Source: Clavelina lepadiformis
Lineage: Eukaryota; Chordata; Ascidiacea; Aplousobranchia; Clavelinidae
Length of the DNA: 64,000 nucleotides
Assembly (NCBI RefSeq): GCF_947623445.1
Contig: NC_135247.1
Location: forward strand, 560,501 to 624,500
Direction of reading: 5' to 3'
The position numbers were made by a program, and so were the translations under genes. Each line of letters starts with the position of its first letter. The stretch's first letter is position 1. A model generated the notes under the pieces. That model was given only the letters and a program-made list of their open reading frames with translations, had not been told where the DNA came from and made no database searches. Of this stretch, positions 23,801-36,400 are shown piece after piece.

Positions 23801-25598
23801 CATACCGAGAGTTATCAGGGAGCTTATAACAACAAATAAACCGGAGAAACTATTTTTTTATTCTTCAGTATCTCAATTGACTTAATCTTTACTGACACAA
23901 GGATTTCAAATTATATATATGTACGAAATAAATTTTAACACAAAAACAGAATAAGTCGGCAAGTTATAGAATTTTATTCATTGTTTACTCAAAAAAGCAA
24001 CTTAGCACATTCTAATGTCACCTTGTTGGCCAGTTTCTGAGGAGAGATCACTCTTTGACATAACTTAAGTGATCTCAGAAGAGTTCTCTCACAAAGTTTC
24101 ATTCCGCGTTGGTCAAACTCTTCATAAGCCTCATAAGCAAGTCGAACATTCTCCAATTCTTTGAAACTATACAAGAGTTAAACTTAAAGATTATATTGCT
24201 CTGATAAAAAGCGTATCAGTAAAAGTTAGAGATTTTTCTCAATTGTTTCTCGAAGGATGGCTCGAGGTAAAAGATCTCCCAAAACGCAATTGACAAGTTC
24301 TCTCACAAACAAACCACTTGCAAAGACTTTTGTTACATTATTAAAGACCAGAAAAACCACAGCCCTAAAAGTGACATTTTCCACAATTATTTTGCCTAAA
24401 TTATAACCTTAACAATCGTTTAGAAACCAACAGAATTGATTTTTTCAAAATCTCTGCATTGTAAGAAGATGACTTGAGGTTTATCGTGAAATGAAGATCT
24501 TGGTGGAAGTATCGGAGGTCGCAGTAGTGAAGAAGATCCTGGAATAAAAACACCAGAAAGTAAATCTTCAGTTATCACCAATACACATAACATTTATATT
24601 TATAAAGGATTTTAATCATTATGTAGAAGACCTGCAATGGAAGAACATCAACAGACACACTTTAAAATTGCAACAAAAAACACAATTGCATAATTATAAG
24701 GCACACGCCTGCTTAGCAAAGCATGTATTTTATTACCTTAGTTGAAACTTTATCATTCTCGTACACAGTGGAAGGCAAATTTTTCTTAAAGATTTCCTTT
24801 GGATACTTTAAAAAAAGATAAAAATCATCAAAGTGATCATGTCCAGTAACCGATTAAACTGAAGTAATGAAAATAATTATTTTACTGTAAGACTGTAAGT
24901 AATTTGCACAGACTGCTGTTACAATATACAGTTCGCTAAAAAGAATGGGCACGAAAAAGCTTGATTTTAGGTGCTTAGAGTTTAACTCAGTGATTATTAA
25001 CAGAGCTACAAGATTTAACAAGAGAGGAAATCAAATCTGGTGAAACAACGACAGCTTAAGGCATGAGTTTTCACCCCAGGGTTGTGTTATGGTTATGGCC
25101 GCCATGTATTATTCGATGGGTCGCTTAATCTTTTGCTAGCATCTTACATGGCTATTTGGTTTAGTTTTTGATGTAGCATGTTGGAGACTGCACATAAACA
25201 TTTCTAAGTCATCAATCAGTAAAGTCAATATCGTTTTTTTTTTGTTTGCCGTTCTGCTGAATGCAGATGGAATGCTGAGATGCATCCTTTATGCGAAGTT
25301 AGATCTACGTCATTTCATCTCGCAACAACGCATACGACCACAAAACTAAAATAAGTTGATAAAAAGTTAAGCATTTTCTCTTCAAAAATAATAATAAATG
25401 TTGTGAGCTTATCAATGCATCAAAACAAATCATTTAAACCATTTCCAGTTCTTCTTACCCCAAGCGCTGCAACCAGATGCCTGCAAGAACAAATGTGTTA
25501 AAACATGACAAACAACAATCTGACGTCTTCATTCAAGAAACTTACTGCAGTTCTTCTGCTGTGTAGCTGTGTTTCTCTCCAGGACTTTTTAAATGCAT
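20824..25598 (-). CDS. unrecognised protein with EF-hand-like helices, at least 19 exons
   Basis: Exons on the minus strand are 25598-25546, 25480-25459, 24805-24737, 24538-24408, 24166-24022, 23759-23686, 23417-23342, 23214-23056, 22990-22928, 22813-22672, 22601-22544, 22467-22332, 22145-21967, 21885-21766, 21686-21580, 21473-21397, 21330-21172, 21104-20968 and 20901-20824. They join in phase to about 661 codons; the last exon is unresolved. The N-terminal third has helix pairs spaced like EF-hands (LAYEAYEEFDQRGMKL, then IQLYEFLDLIVL) but lacks good calcium-loop acids, so it is degenerate. The middle has KLWKILNEQYRNEELQYGRP and a basic Ser/Thr/Pro linker. The C-terminal part has an acidic run (EETDDDDAPEE) and ends near RSRSNKSIADLRRIRKSYER. 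There is no signal peptide or membrane helix, so it is probably cytoplasmic. A relative of vertebrate EF-hand proteins such as C1orf87 is possible but unproven. Exon 2 is only 22 bases. Confidence 0.65.
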
Positions 25599-26072
25599 GA
25601 CGTACTCAATGAGTTGTAGCAGGAACCGCAGTTAATCCAACGATCTCATTCTGTACACTTTTGCACGCACGAAGAAGTAAAGCAGTTTTTGATAAAATTA
25701 TCACATGCAAAGACGAAATTGGTTTCGTAATAACGTCATTACCGTACACTGGAAAGGGTTGGGAATTTGGTCGATTTTCGTTGGCAGTTAGCTGGATGGC
25801 ATTAGTCGTTAGCTGCCACAGTCGCTAAATTTCATGTCACACAAAATTTTTACAGCAGGCAAAACTGCTGTTTATAAGAAATGTGATGAAAAGGGTTGCA
25901 CTAGCAACTTACGTATTGCTAGACCACAAAGTTTATCAGGAAAACTAAGTATTTAAGCATGAACATGATTAACATAGCAGAAAATTTCCTTGAGTCAATG
26001 GATTATCAAATATTTTGTTCCAAATTCCCTCCTACATGCACTTTTCCGACTAATGGCCAACAAAATCTTTGT

Positions 26073-26166
26073 CTAGTGCAGAAGTGCACAACTACACCAT
26101 ACATTTGTATACCAGGCTCCAGTTACTCAAATTATGACGTCATCTCGTTGTGTACTTCTGCACTAG
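26073..26166. mobile_element. small inverted-repeat element (MITE), copy 1
   Basis: The ends CTAGTGCAGAAGTGCACAAC and GTTGTGTACTTCTGCACTAG are inverted repeats with one mismatch. The 94-bp unit contains ACATTTGTATACCAGG and AATTATGACGTCAT. A diverged copy lies at about 62038-62122, so it is a mobile family rather than a lone hairpin. CTAG at both ends may be part of the target site. Confidence 0.65.
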
Positions 26167-26739
26167 CCACTAGATCCCTTAATGTTTAGTCACTATAAGA
26201 AGACTTTTGCACCTACCGCCGCTGGCGGCAAAATTTTCCCAGCCCTATCACTGAAACCTCGATTTTTTGTTTATGGTAACTTTGTCTTTAAACAACCAGC
26301 TTTTTTATAAATATTTCTTATAAATCGATGTGAAGATTAAAATGCTCGGGCGCTAGGCGTGCACGCTGATGAATTTCATGCGTGGAACTGACTGGCTAGC
26401 CTGATGTTAAAATTTTAAACTTTGGAAGGCATTCTAATCATTGGTAAGCCAAGTATTACTGACAAGGCTGTGGACATTAACAACGCTAGGAACAGTGTAA
26501 ATGGTGTTTAAGGAGCCTGGGCTATCGCAGTCTGTCTCAATTATCCGGGTTCAGGAGACACAGTCGGGGGAATAACCAACTCTTTGCCCGAGCGTTCACT
26601 GTTACCGGGTTACCAAAGCGAACAAAACATGAAAATCTTATACACTAACTTTTCGATACTTCTTCCGACGATAAAACCATTTTTTAACCAAACTATGCAA
26701 AAAACGCTTTTATATCGTTGTTTTCAGTCGAACATTTAT

Positions 26740-27225
26740 TCAGCATGCGGCTCTTTGAGCCTTTGATTGCGGCTCTTTAATGAAATACCATTGTTGAATT
26801 AGACATGCATTTTCCCGGTCTAGACGAGTTGTTTGATCAGATTATGAAACAATGCGTTCTATCTCATGTAGTAACAATGGACTCATGGTTAGTAATAATC
26901 AGATTACACCCCAAAAAGTACATTATTGTACAAAAGTGTGCTAACTTGTACACTGTAGTTAAGTAAACTGTCAGATTGAAGCTGTACGTCAGGGCTGACC
27001 TAGTTTTAAGTCTTGGTTATGATTATACTAATAATTGTAAATTGCAAAAAGAGTTGGTGAAGCCCAGGTGGAGACTCATAGTATCACCACGCAGCACTAA
27101 TGTTTATCAATAGCTACACTTCGTTGTGAGTGAATAAATTCATGTTTTTTATTGTGTTTGTGTTGTGGCTCTTTAAAAACTGGAATTTGTAATATGCGGA
27201 TCGAGCATGAAGCAGGTCTGGCCAC
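26740..27225. mobile_element. decayed hAT-like sequence
   Basis: Contains GCGGCTCTTT repeats near 26748 and 26770, TGTGGCTCTTT near 27167 and a right end GGTCTGGCCACCCCTG, all typical of hAT-derived non-autonomous elements. A possible left terminus CAGGGCTGACC lies at about 26990. Exact limits and target duplications are not clear. Confidence 0.3.
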
Positions 27226-27239
27226 CCCTGCGATATAAG

Positions 27240-27529
27240 CAGGGTTACCATGGGTCTCAACTCAAAAATAAGGACGACTAGGAAACGAAAGACGAATACC
27301 ACCTTAAACAGTGCACAATCAGAGAAAGCAACCATATCTCTTTGGTACAAAATGGTATAGGCCTACTAAAGTTGTCAAAATGCCCAAAATACGAACATCT
27401 GCCCTAAAAATAAGGACGCAAGTGAGAATAAGGACATTTCTTAGAAAAAAAAGAATCAACATATTTTCTAAGACAAGCACCTTTAAAAGAAGGACAAATC
27501 TTAGAAACTAGGACGGTATGGCAAGCCTG
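27240..27529. mobile_element. non-autonomous hAT-like element
   Basis: The left end CAGGGTTACCATGG pairs with the right end TATGGCAAGCCTG as an imperfect inverted repeat. The interior carries several copies of AATAAGGAC and no transposase frame. No clean 8-bp duplication flanks it. Confidence 0.45.
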
Positions 27530-29223
27530 TTTATATAGGCCTAAGCATTGGCGACATCACTGAACGTTGGAGAGTGTGTATTGGCCTTGAAAATTACGAC
27601 CATTTGGATTTCCTTTAATGGAGTGGAGAAAACAAGTGTATGTTGGAAATGTCTACGTCACATATTTTAACGTCATAAATAAAAAAGATAAGAAACACCT
27701 TGTTTTGATGATGACATCATAGATTTGTTACATATTGTAGATGAAAACTTTCAGAGTTCGATGACATCATTAATTTCTTTTAACAAATACGTAATAACCA
27801 GGACTTAAATCCGATTGACCTGGCAATGATTCCATTGTCAGCAAAATCGGGAGCATATTTGTAAGAGCTGGGGTTTGATGACTATTTCGCGTATAAACGC
27901 ATCAAGCGTTTGTAGCATAACAGTCATAACCAACCGCCATTGATGTGAAATACGTTTTAAAACAAGCAAAATTAAAGTTCAATCTTGTAATGACCTTTGT
28001 CTATTTCCATTTGTTAAACAAAGTGGCGTTTTTACTGAACGTTCTTCTTTCGTCTAATTACAGCGAGTAAATATTTGGCCAGTCGTTCTGAACCCCGTCC
28101 CACCAGGTCTTGTGCGAGAAAAGCAAACGTGTTGGTGCTAACCTAGTCGAGAAGCTCCTTTTGGAAGTTTTGGCCACGACAAACACGTCATTTATATTAT
28201 TAGCGCATTAATGCGTGACATCAGAGAAAGTTCAACTGTAAAGTGCTATGACGTCATAAAATAGGGAGGGTCCATCTTGACTTGAACTCGCAGCAGAGAC
28301 TGACTTGTACGAAAGCAGAAATGCTTCTTAAATATACTTTGAGTTCAGTTCAGTCGAGCTCCGGGTAAACAGCAGCTGCAGAAAAACTTGTTGAAGTTAT
28401 TTTATTAAGAATATTTCACGTTTTCAAAATAAGTTGCTGCAGTGAAGGCACTTACAAGTCTGTGCGTGCTTCAGTTGACGACAGTTTCAGACTTTTTAGA
28501 CAATTTTCATGTTTGCATGAACACAAAGTAAGTGCTTACGACTTGAATTAGTGCATCACCTTATAAAATTTAAGTTAAATCACGATTCCTACAGAAAAGT
28601 GGAGTATTTGTGTAACCAGGTCTCGTATGTTGACTTTCCAAGGCTACTCGTAGTCGTAGTACATAAAAGGATATGTGGTGAAACATGTGGATATTGATAA
28701 ATCGGGTCACCATGTATAAATAAACATAAATCGCCTTTATTCGCATTCAGCCAATTACAATGGACAAATTATTGGTTGGATCTTTGCCTGTCTTTGTTGG
28801 ATAATAATCATGTTTGTTTATGACGTTAATATAGGTCAGTGTTACGTAGAATATGGTTTACTTAGAAAACGACAGAAGAATTAGTGTGAGTAGTCTCAGT
28901 ATAAAATTAGCCAGGATCAGGAATGCTGATGGTTTGTCTCCAATCAAAGTTTATGGTTTGCTGTAGTTGGTGGACTTTGAGGTTTCATTCTGTAGTGTAG
29001 ACCAAGTCGTTATACCTTGCTCGCCTGATCATCTTTAATCACTCTCTTTAGCTTTAAAGTTTCATTTTAACGTAGAATCTGAGACTTCACTTTTAAATAC
29101 ACCGAAGTCGCCGAATAATTCTGCCCAGCTGAGACACAGTGTTCATATCATTATTTCAGGTTGACGCTAAATCATAGCGTTGTGAATACTAAAGTTGCCA
29201 TAATCTTGATCACGTGACCAGCG

Positions 29224-32011
29224 ATGGAAAATTCGTCATTTCCTTCAAATGCAACATCCGGGTGAGTTGAAAGCAATTATTTCGTCTGCAGTTATCAGCC
29301 AATATGAGCACAGCGGTTGATGGCAATACTACTTGTATATGACTTGCGAGCCACTTGCTCAGGACAAGGCGCGAACTTCTACTTGTGTCGTAACAATTCG
29401 TCAGTCTGTCGTCATACTTTATATCATATTTCCTTTATCAACATCTTATATCATGTCGCAGACAATTCGTTCTTCCTTTCACTGAAAGTGACGTTATCAT
29501 AACATCAGTTTTCCTGGTGACGTTCATGGTGTTTGGCATCTTCATGAACAGTGTCACACTAGTGGTGATTATGACGTCAAGAACACTTTTAAAGTAAGTT
29601 CAGTTTTAACAAAATACTGTGTGAAATAATTGGAACATTGATTGAAAGCAATCACAAGTTTTTCCCATAGATTTTATCTGATGATAAACATTTGTAAAAA
29701 CCTCACAATGACATTTGTTACGTCACAAACAATGAGTTTCTTTACAGATGCATCTTCAATTACTTCATATTGAGTCTGTGTGTGTCAGATACGATCTCTG
29801 CGGCCGTCAGCTGGATCAACCTGTACAGAAGGACATGGGGATTCGAATACTTTTACCTCAGCGAGTTTGTGTGCGAGGTAGGGGGTGTATAGTGGAGCCA
29901 ACGCTGCATAGTTTACCATTCTAGAATGTCGTTGTTAATGTTAAAACGATCACGAAGTTTGTCAAATTGACATGAAACGGTTTATTTCATGACGTTTTCT
30001 GACTGTTTGCGCGCGCTGCATTCAGCTTTATACATTGGTACAATTTGCTTCTGAAGATTCGTTATTCCAGAATGCGCAGTTCTCTTAGTCTGGTGTAGAA
30101 ATGGGTTTGTGATGCAATAGGGTGTAACAATGGGCTGAACTTTATGCATTTTATGATAGTTTTACTGGGGGGTGGATATCTGGACGTCTTACGTCACTTC
30201 GTTGCACATTCTGTCGTTCGCTGTCCTTCGTCTCATCGCGATTACTCGACCCAATACGATGAAGAGAATCAAACCTCGGGTGGTCAAGGTAACCACTTTG
30301 CTTTTAAGAAGTAATAGATAGATCGGTGGCTTCAAAACCACCCAGTGGTTTCGAAACTCTCTATAAATTTTAGTTTAAACGCAATTTAGAGAAGCTTTGT
30401 TGAAGTTTCTTCTTCCGTCGCTCATGACACGGCGGGCGACTCGTGTGGAAGGAAATTCATGGTCGATTCACAAATCACAGCTGTGACGTAATCAATTAAG
30501 CTCTGTAGACACAAAATTACAGAGAATCAAGAAGTTTTGCTAATGCTTAAATCACCCATTGTTGCCCTTTCGCCCATCACGTGATCTAAATCTATCGTGG
30601 GTTTTAAAATTGAGGAGGAAATCGATTAAACTTTTATTTATAGAACTTTAAAATATTTTTACTTTTAATTCCACTTTCATGCATATTTCATGAAAAGATT
30701 TTAATGCAAACGTTCGATTCAATCTCTCGGGCTTTGTTTGAATATCAAAGTCAAACTTGTATTAAAAATTAATCTTGGCTGTCGTATCGGGTTAAAAAAA
30801 TTTTAATTTCTTTCCTCAGGTGTGGATAATTTTGATGTGAATTATTGGTTTCACATGCGGGGCTCTCCCTATGGGCATGTTTAGTGGAGTGGAACGAAAA
30901 GACCGCACCTCAAGCGCCCCTGAGAATAAGTGGCCTTCCTGTGCGCAAGAAAAAAAATGGTAATTGTTTCGTTTAAACTGATACATTGTGACGTGATAAA
31001 GACGTGCAATCAGCAGTAATATCAAAACAAAATCTTTTTTCAAAAAATCACAAAATAAAAACGATTCATTTCCATCAAAACTGCAAATTTTTGTTCCAGG
31101 CTTGACGCGTATCACGTGTACACCATCATCGTTTACTCAATATTCTTCTACATACCTCTCGTATCCACCCTTTCCGTTTCCATAGTGATAGGTTGCGCAA
31201 TAATAAAACAGCGCAGAACAATCAAAGTTCATCTATCGAGCATTTCCGCCGGAAACAGAAGATCAAAGGAAAAGCACGCCATGTTGCAATTGTCCCTAAT
31301 TATTACGTCATTTCTCGTAGGATACGTTCCATTTACAGGTAAAAACTGTTATTTCAATCATCTTATATTGACGTTTATTTTTTGCCCAATCGTTTTGAAT
31401 TGGGCTTTTACGTCAAAATATCCGCAAGATGTCGGAATTACTGACTCACTTTAGTTTTCACGTCACTATCTCTTGTGCAGTCTGTCCCAGTGTGTGCGGA
31501 GAGGCCAGGCCTATGCAGTGATTTGTTTTAAAGTGTTGATCCAATCTTCTTCGCAGCTTTCGAATTTTACTCGTACGGTCATTACAACCATGGGCCGGTT
31601 GCCATTCGTAGCGACTGGCAGTTCGGGACCGCCCAGTACATCTGCCTCAGATTCTCCGAGTGCCTCAATCCAATTTTTTACAACCTTGGTTCGGCGTAAG
31701 TTCAAGTTCAAATATTTAAGATCATTTCGAAAGCGAGTAAATTGCATCATTAGCGTCACCTACCGGTTACAAATTTGTCCGACAAAGTTTTAACAAATTT
31801 ATTTTTCTCCAGTAAAATGCGGGAAGCAACAAAATCATTTTGTTTCCGAATAATGAATATACGTCACAAAAAAACGCGAGAAGTTTTGACCGGGAGCGTT
31901 ACCGGAAGTGTCATTTCCGTCCCCGGATCCAGAAGATCTTTTTGCACAACGACGAGAATGACTCATAGAAGCGACGAAGTGAAGACGTTTGACGAAAAAA
32001 CGATTTCATAA
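29224..32011 (+). CDS. class A (rhodopsin-like) GPCR, 8 exons, in-frame TGA in TM4
   Basis: Exons 29224-29261, 29489-29593, 29748-29877, 30160-30288, 30820-30959, 31100-31338, 31557-31695 and 31813-32011 join in phase to 373 codons. The N-terminus has two N-glycosylation sequons (NSS, NAT). TM1 has GIFMNS, TM2 LSLCVSD, extracellular loop 1 a Trp and Cys (EFVCE), loop 2 a Cys (WPSCAQ), TM5 FFYIPLVSTL, TM6 SFLVGYVPF and TM7 LNPIFY (NPxxY). The TM3 DRY motif is replaced by LRL. Codon 30838-30840 is TGA; it lies ten residues before the TM4 proline, exactly where W4.50 belongs, and one G-to-A change from TGG. Every other exon is open with good splice sites. It is therefore a very recent null allele or pseudogene, a sequencing error, or a transcript recoded by A-to-I editing. 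Ligand and subfamily are unknown. Confidence 0.8.
30838..30840 (+). other. in-frame TGA at the W4.50 position of the GPCR
   Basis: The exon begins GTG TGG ATA ATT TTG ATG TGA in the phase fixed by the previous exon, which ends on a codon boundary. The acceptor TTTCCTCAG is strong, and no alternative acceptor that avoids the TGA was seen. Confidence 0.75.
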
Positions 32012-33481
32012 AAACTTGTTGGTTTATGTAAATTAACTTATAATTCTTGCACATCGTCGATTATTTTTGCCACCAGATGTCAACATATTTGTTGCTCGAA
32101 ACGGGCATAAGTTGTTTGAAACAAAAAGTGTACATGTGACGTCATAGCCCATGTCGACCTTTGAAAGAATAAGAAACACAATCTCGTTTCAAACCTAAAC
32201 AAGGGACGTTGCTCCAACACTACTTGACTAGATATTGTTTGTGATCTGTCACGAATATATCTAGTTCATAGTTACCTCATAATCTTCATGAAGTGTTACG
32301 TCACAACAACACAGGTAAAGACTTCATTTATTAAAATGATTTTGTCATAAAAAGAGGATGGCGGACACTACAAAGTAGCTTGTACTATATCTGACAATGG
32401 AACGTACTATGTCATCAACACGTCATCATATATTACATCTCCGGATAAGATATCAACTGCAAGTACGTCATAAAACATGACGTCGTCGCATATAAACAGG
32501 AAATGACGTCTACCTGGACCGACATCCGGGTAAAATTTGGACCAACCAAGGCAGTAATAACACACGGAGGAATTAGTGACGTCATAATGGTGATTTACAG
32601 AAATAGTTCTTCCGCTGTTGGAACACTGAGTTAGCATAACACTGATGACAGAAGCACAACTTCGACAGCTCAAAACAATTTGAAGTCAGTCGTCGGGTCA
32701 AAAACAAAAATAGCGACCTGACACCCACCACTAGTTAATTATAGTTCAATCGACGTAATAATTGAGCATTTTGACGTCATAAAGCAAGTGGGCACCGCAT
32801 GTGCAATTATTTTTAACTTTGCTTCAATCCATATAAGGTAATATACGTTGACGTCAACAGTCAATTGAACATTGCTTGCTAGACAAAACAACTCCAGTGT
32901 GACGTCAGTATAACAATTGTGACGTATTTTAACCTTGGGATGATTGACAGCGAGCAGACATTATAGAGAACGAATTGTTATCAGGGATGTCAGCCATAGG
33001 TGGGCCGAGTTAATTCAATTTCATTCCGTCAATAGGTCGCGCGTTTGCAACAGTTTAAAAATTTCATTCGCTAAAACAAAAAAGATCTAACGTCATAAAT
33101 CGATTACGTCATAATCTATGCTGAGAGCGGTCAATTGAACTTAAGAAATATAGTAGTACAGAAATAAAAATATAAAGATAGTGCGACGAATTATGGCACA
33201 ACAACGCTCTTATACGATGCTTGCTCGTTCCCTCATCTTATTGCCATGGCAACAGGGACGTAATAAAAATACGGAAACTATCCCGTAACAACTGCCGATA
33301 GAGATGCCGGCAGTGATAAAGGTTCTATTATGACGTAACACGACTACATTGTGCGGTTGTGCTTTAATTGCCTTCAGCCAATACCCCAACAAAAGACGTC
33401 GCGGCGGGAAGTGCGACCTCATCCGATGACGATCCTCGGAGGAGAGCTTCCAACAGTTGGACACGCATCAGTGAACAGTTG
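32012..33481. other. spacer between converging GPCR and cyclin Y, rich in ACGTCA
   Basis: No exon is seen. The stretch contains about ten TGACGTCA-like sites, for example near 32138, 32420, 32480, 32580, 32772, 32851 and 32900. Frames on both strands near 33210-33480 look like untranslated tail of cyclin Y rather than genes. Confidence 0.45.
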
Positions 33482-36400
33482 CTATGACAACACGACGCTC
33501 GTGTTGACGGCCCCTGCGAGGTTGTCGACGCTGACGCTGCGACGGAGCGAGCGGTTCTTGAATTTCATCTCACAAGATCGAGAGGTCGCCTGCAATAAAT
33601 TTGGACAAACTTTTTGGATTTGTTCAGAAAATAATTCGAGATAAATTGATTCTTTATCCGGGCAAGCGTTGGTAGTATCCAGTGCAATATACGTCAGTGC
33701 AACGGTCAGATTGTGAATGTGAACGTCACATTTTGATTGATTTGCTACAAGTCGAAAACCCATTACTGCAAGAAGGGAATTAGATTTTAGGACTTTTATA
33801 GCTTGCTCAGTAAACAATGACGACTTAGGCTTGGACCAAACTTTGACGTAAGACAGAGTAGAGAAGTTAAACAAACACGCCAAACGCAAATATCTTTAGC
33901 TTTAAACAAACGAATGAACAAAACCCCATACAACTAAGTCATTCATGTAACTACATGGCTTCTCTACAATATAATATTCATCAAACACTTAAGGATTTGA
34001 TTAATTTTGAAATGAAAATATTCTACAGCGCTAGCATCAACACAAGCACAAAAATCCTAATCACCCATAACACAAGACATAAAGGTGGCGGCCAAGTTCT
34101 CACATTGGTCCTATTCAGTCTCCCCGACTACATCATTGGAAAGTGCACAGGTGATTAAAAAATACTAAAACATGATTAAGGAGGTGCCTTCATAATCACA
34201 AAGTGAAGCTGAGAAAATTGAAATACACTTACAAGTATCCATGTGTATAGTTAGCACAGGAATGAACCGTAACAAGACATAATTTGACTGCACAAACCTC
34301 AAGTTTTCTCGCCCTGTCCTTGCTGAGAGGCTCGCAGGGAAAAAGCAAGTTGTTGGCAGTGGCAAGGGATCGAAGGTCAAAGTAATACTTTGCATAGACA
34401 CTACTCGGCACATTAATGTTAAAATTAACAAGTTCGAGGAACTGCCTCTCCATTTCATTCCTACATTAAAATAAATAATTAATCAATCCAAAATGTCAAC
34501 AAGATGGAAACATAATTTCAATGGAAGGTGGCCATGTATTGCTTGTCATGGCTTCTTCCAAGCAAAAGTATCGAATAACACTGCCCTAGCAGGATAACAT
34601 TGTTCTTTGTAACAAAACATGAACGCACCGCTACTTTCATTAAACATAAATCAATACCATCACAGTGCAAACTGGCTGCCGCACTGGATCAATAAAGTCA
34701 CGTGAGCTAGATATTTGTCGTGCAATTAACAACCAGGCAATAAATATCATCGCAAAGTAGTATTTTTGTAACTCACATGTCTTCCACTGAGATATCTTTT
34801 AAAATCTGGCAATAATCAACATTCCACACAGCCTGGTCGTCCCACACTTTCGAGGCCAACAATATTGCACCTGGCAAGAAAGCAAATATTGAAAGAACTT
34901 ACCAGGCAGCAAATGCATAAATCTTACTTGTAGCAACACACTATTCATTATCTAGGATTACATGTAAATACAGCAGAGTAGAAAATAACTATGTAATGGT
35001 TTAACATAATATCCTTTCACCAAGTTACTTACTTAACCAAGTTTCATACAAACAGGGATTACTCAAGGACAAGGAAACAGAGTTCTATTCATAACAGGAT
35101 TTATAAAATCACGGTTTGCAGCTAAAAACTCAACAACTTTTGAAGCAACGATATGATATTGACCATGTGAAGAAATAATAAAACGCAAACAAAGCACCAA
35201 ACAATTTTTGATGTAAGAATCCACTTGCCTAATAATATTCGCTTCCAGTTGGCAGGACAAATACAAATCTCAGCATACGACAACAACCGCTCCAGATAAA
35301 TCTGCGTATTCAATCAGAATATTCATGTCATATTCAAATTTTATTGTCTTATCCAGATTTTAATCAATGCCCAAGTTCATATTCAACATATTGAGGAATA
35401 ATGCAAAGGGTGCTTCTTTGCCCCATATTCTGCCCCGACACCACCCAACTCACCAAAGTGACAATGGCACATTCTGCAGTGAGCTGAGCAGCGCTGAACA
35501 AAGTCCGGATAAATCTGTAAATCTGTCGATGATCTGGAAGCTTGACGGCATAATCTACAGGTACTTCATCTCTCTAACATCCATAAATATAAAAAATGAA
35601 ATTTAATCAATCAATGCGTCAATCAATGTTCTAGTTCAGTGGTTTCCAACAGATTTTATGCCGCAAATCCATCGATCATGACCTGACGACCCCTTCCATG
35701 GCCTTTAATTTAATCACAAGCACACGTACAAATTGGCCTCGGTATGCTCATATAAGCATGTGATGCAGCTGCATGCTTGCTACAGCAAAACAGACCTTTA
35801 ATTAAAATAACGCACCTAAAGTCCAATGTTCCAAGTTACATTTTTTATTTCTGTGGTTAAATTGTTTTAGGATTGTCACAGAACTTTGCACATGGCCGTG
35901 TTTTAAGAGGGCCCAAGCCCAAGCCCAAGCCTTGCATCAACCGGCATTGCATTGCAAGCAACGGTGTGGAAGGTTCTATTGCAGTCTTGGCAAACTAGTT
36001 TTAAATTCCCCCAGAGAAAAAATGCAAACAATATAAATGAAAACCTACACCTACTCCTCCACAGACATCTGACTCGCAGAAAAAATTCCAACAGTCCCAA
36101 TCGGGGATTTCCACCCTCAGGTTGGAAACCACTCTTCTAATAAATTTTCATTTATAGCATAAACCTTTATCTCTAAACACACGTTATTCAGGAATAGTTT
36201 CACTAGAAATATTAACTCACAGATAAAGGATGTAATTTCTCATCAAATATAGCGGGTGTGTGCTTCTCCTCCATTTCTCTATGTTTTATGTGATAGAACA
36301 CTGCCAGTGCAACACTGCAATAACCACATCGTTTAAAACATATTTTTCTAATACGTATTTCAGCCAAAGTTCATAGAAATCTTATGCAAATTAATAAATC

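Larger units (their letters stand above)
25599..29223. other. 3.6 kb spacer between divergent genes, repeat relics
   Basis: This lies between the heads of the minus-strand EF-hand-like gene and the plus-strand GPCR, so it should hold both promoters. I see no convincing exon. It contains a short inverted-repeat element and hAT-like relics, listed separately, plus many ACGTCA motifs. Confidence 0.45.

Noticed and set aside
26584-26766. 60-codon plus-strand frame
   Set aside because: Isolated frame that runs into the start of hAT-derived sequence; no homology recognised.
33210-33464. 84-codon minus-strand frame after the cyclin Y stop
   Set aside because: Lies in the likely 3' untranslated region; no recognisable domain or splice support.
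33351-33644. 97-codon plus-strand frame
   Set aside because: Antisense to the cyclin Y last exon and its tail; no family sense.
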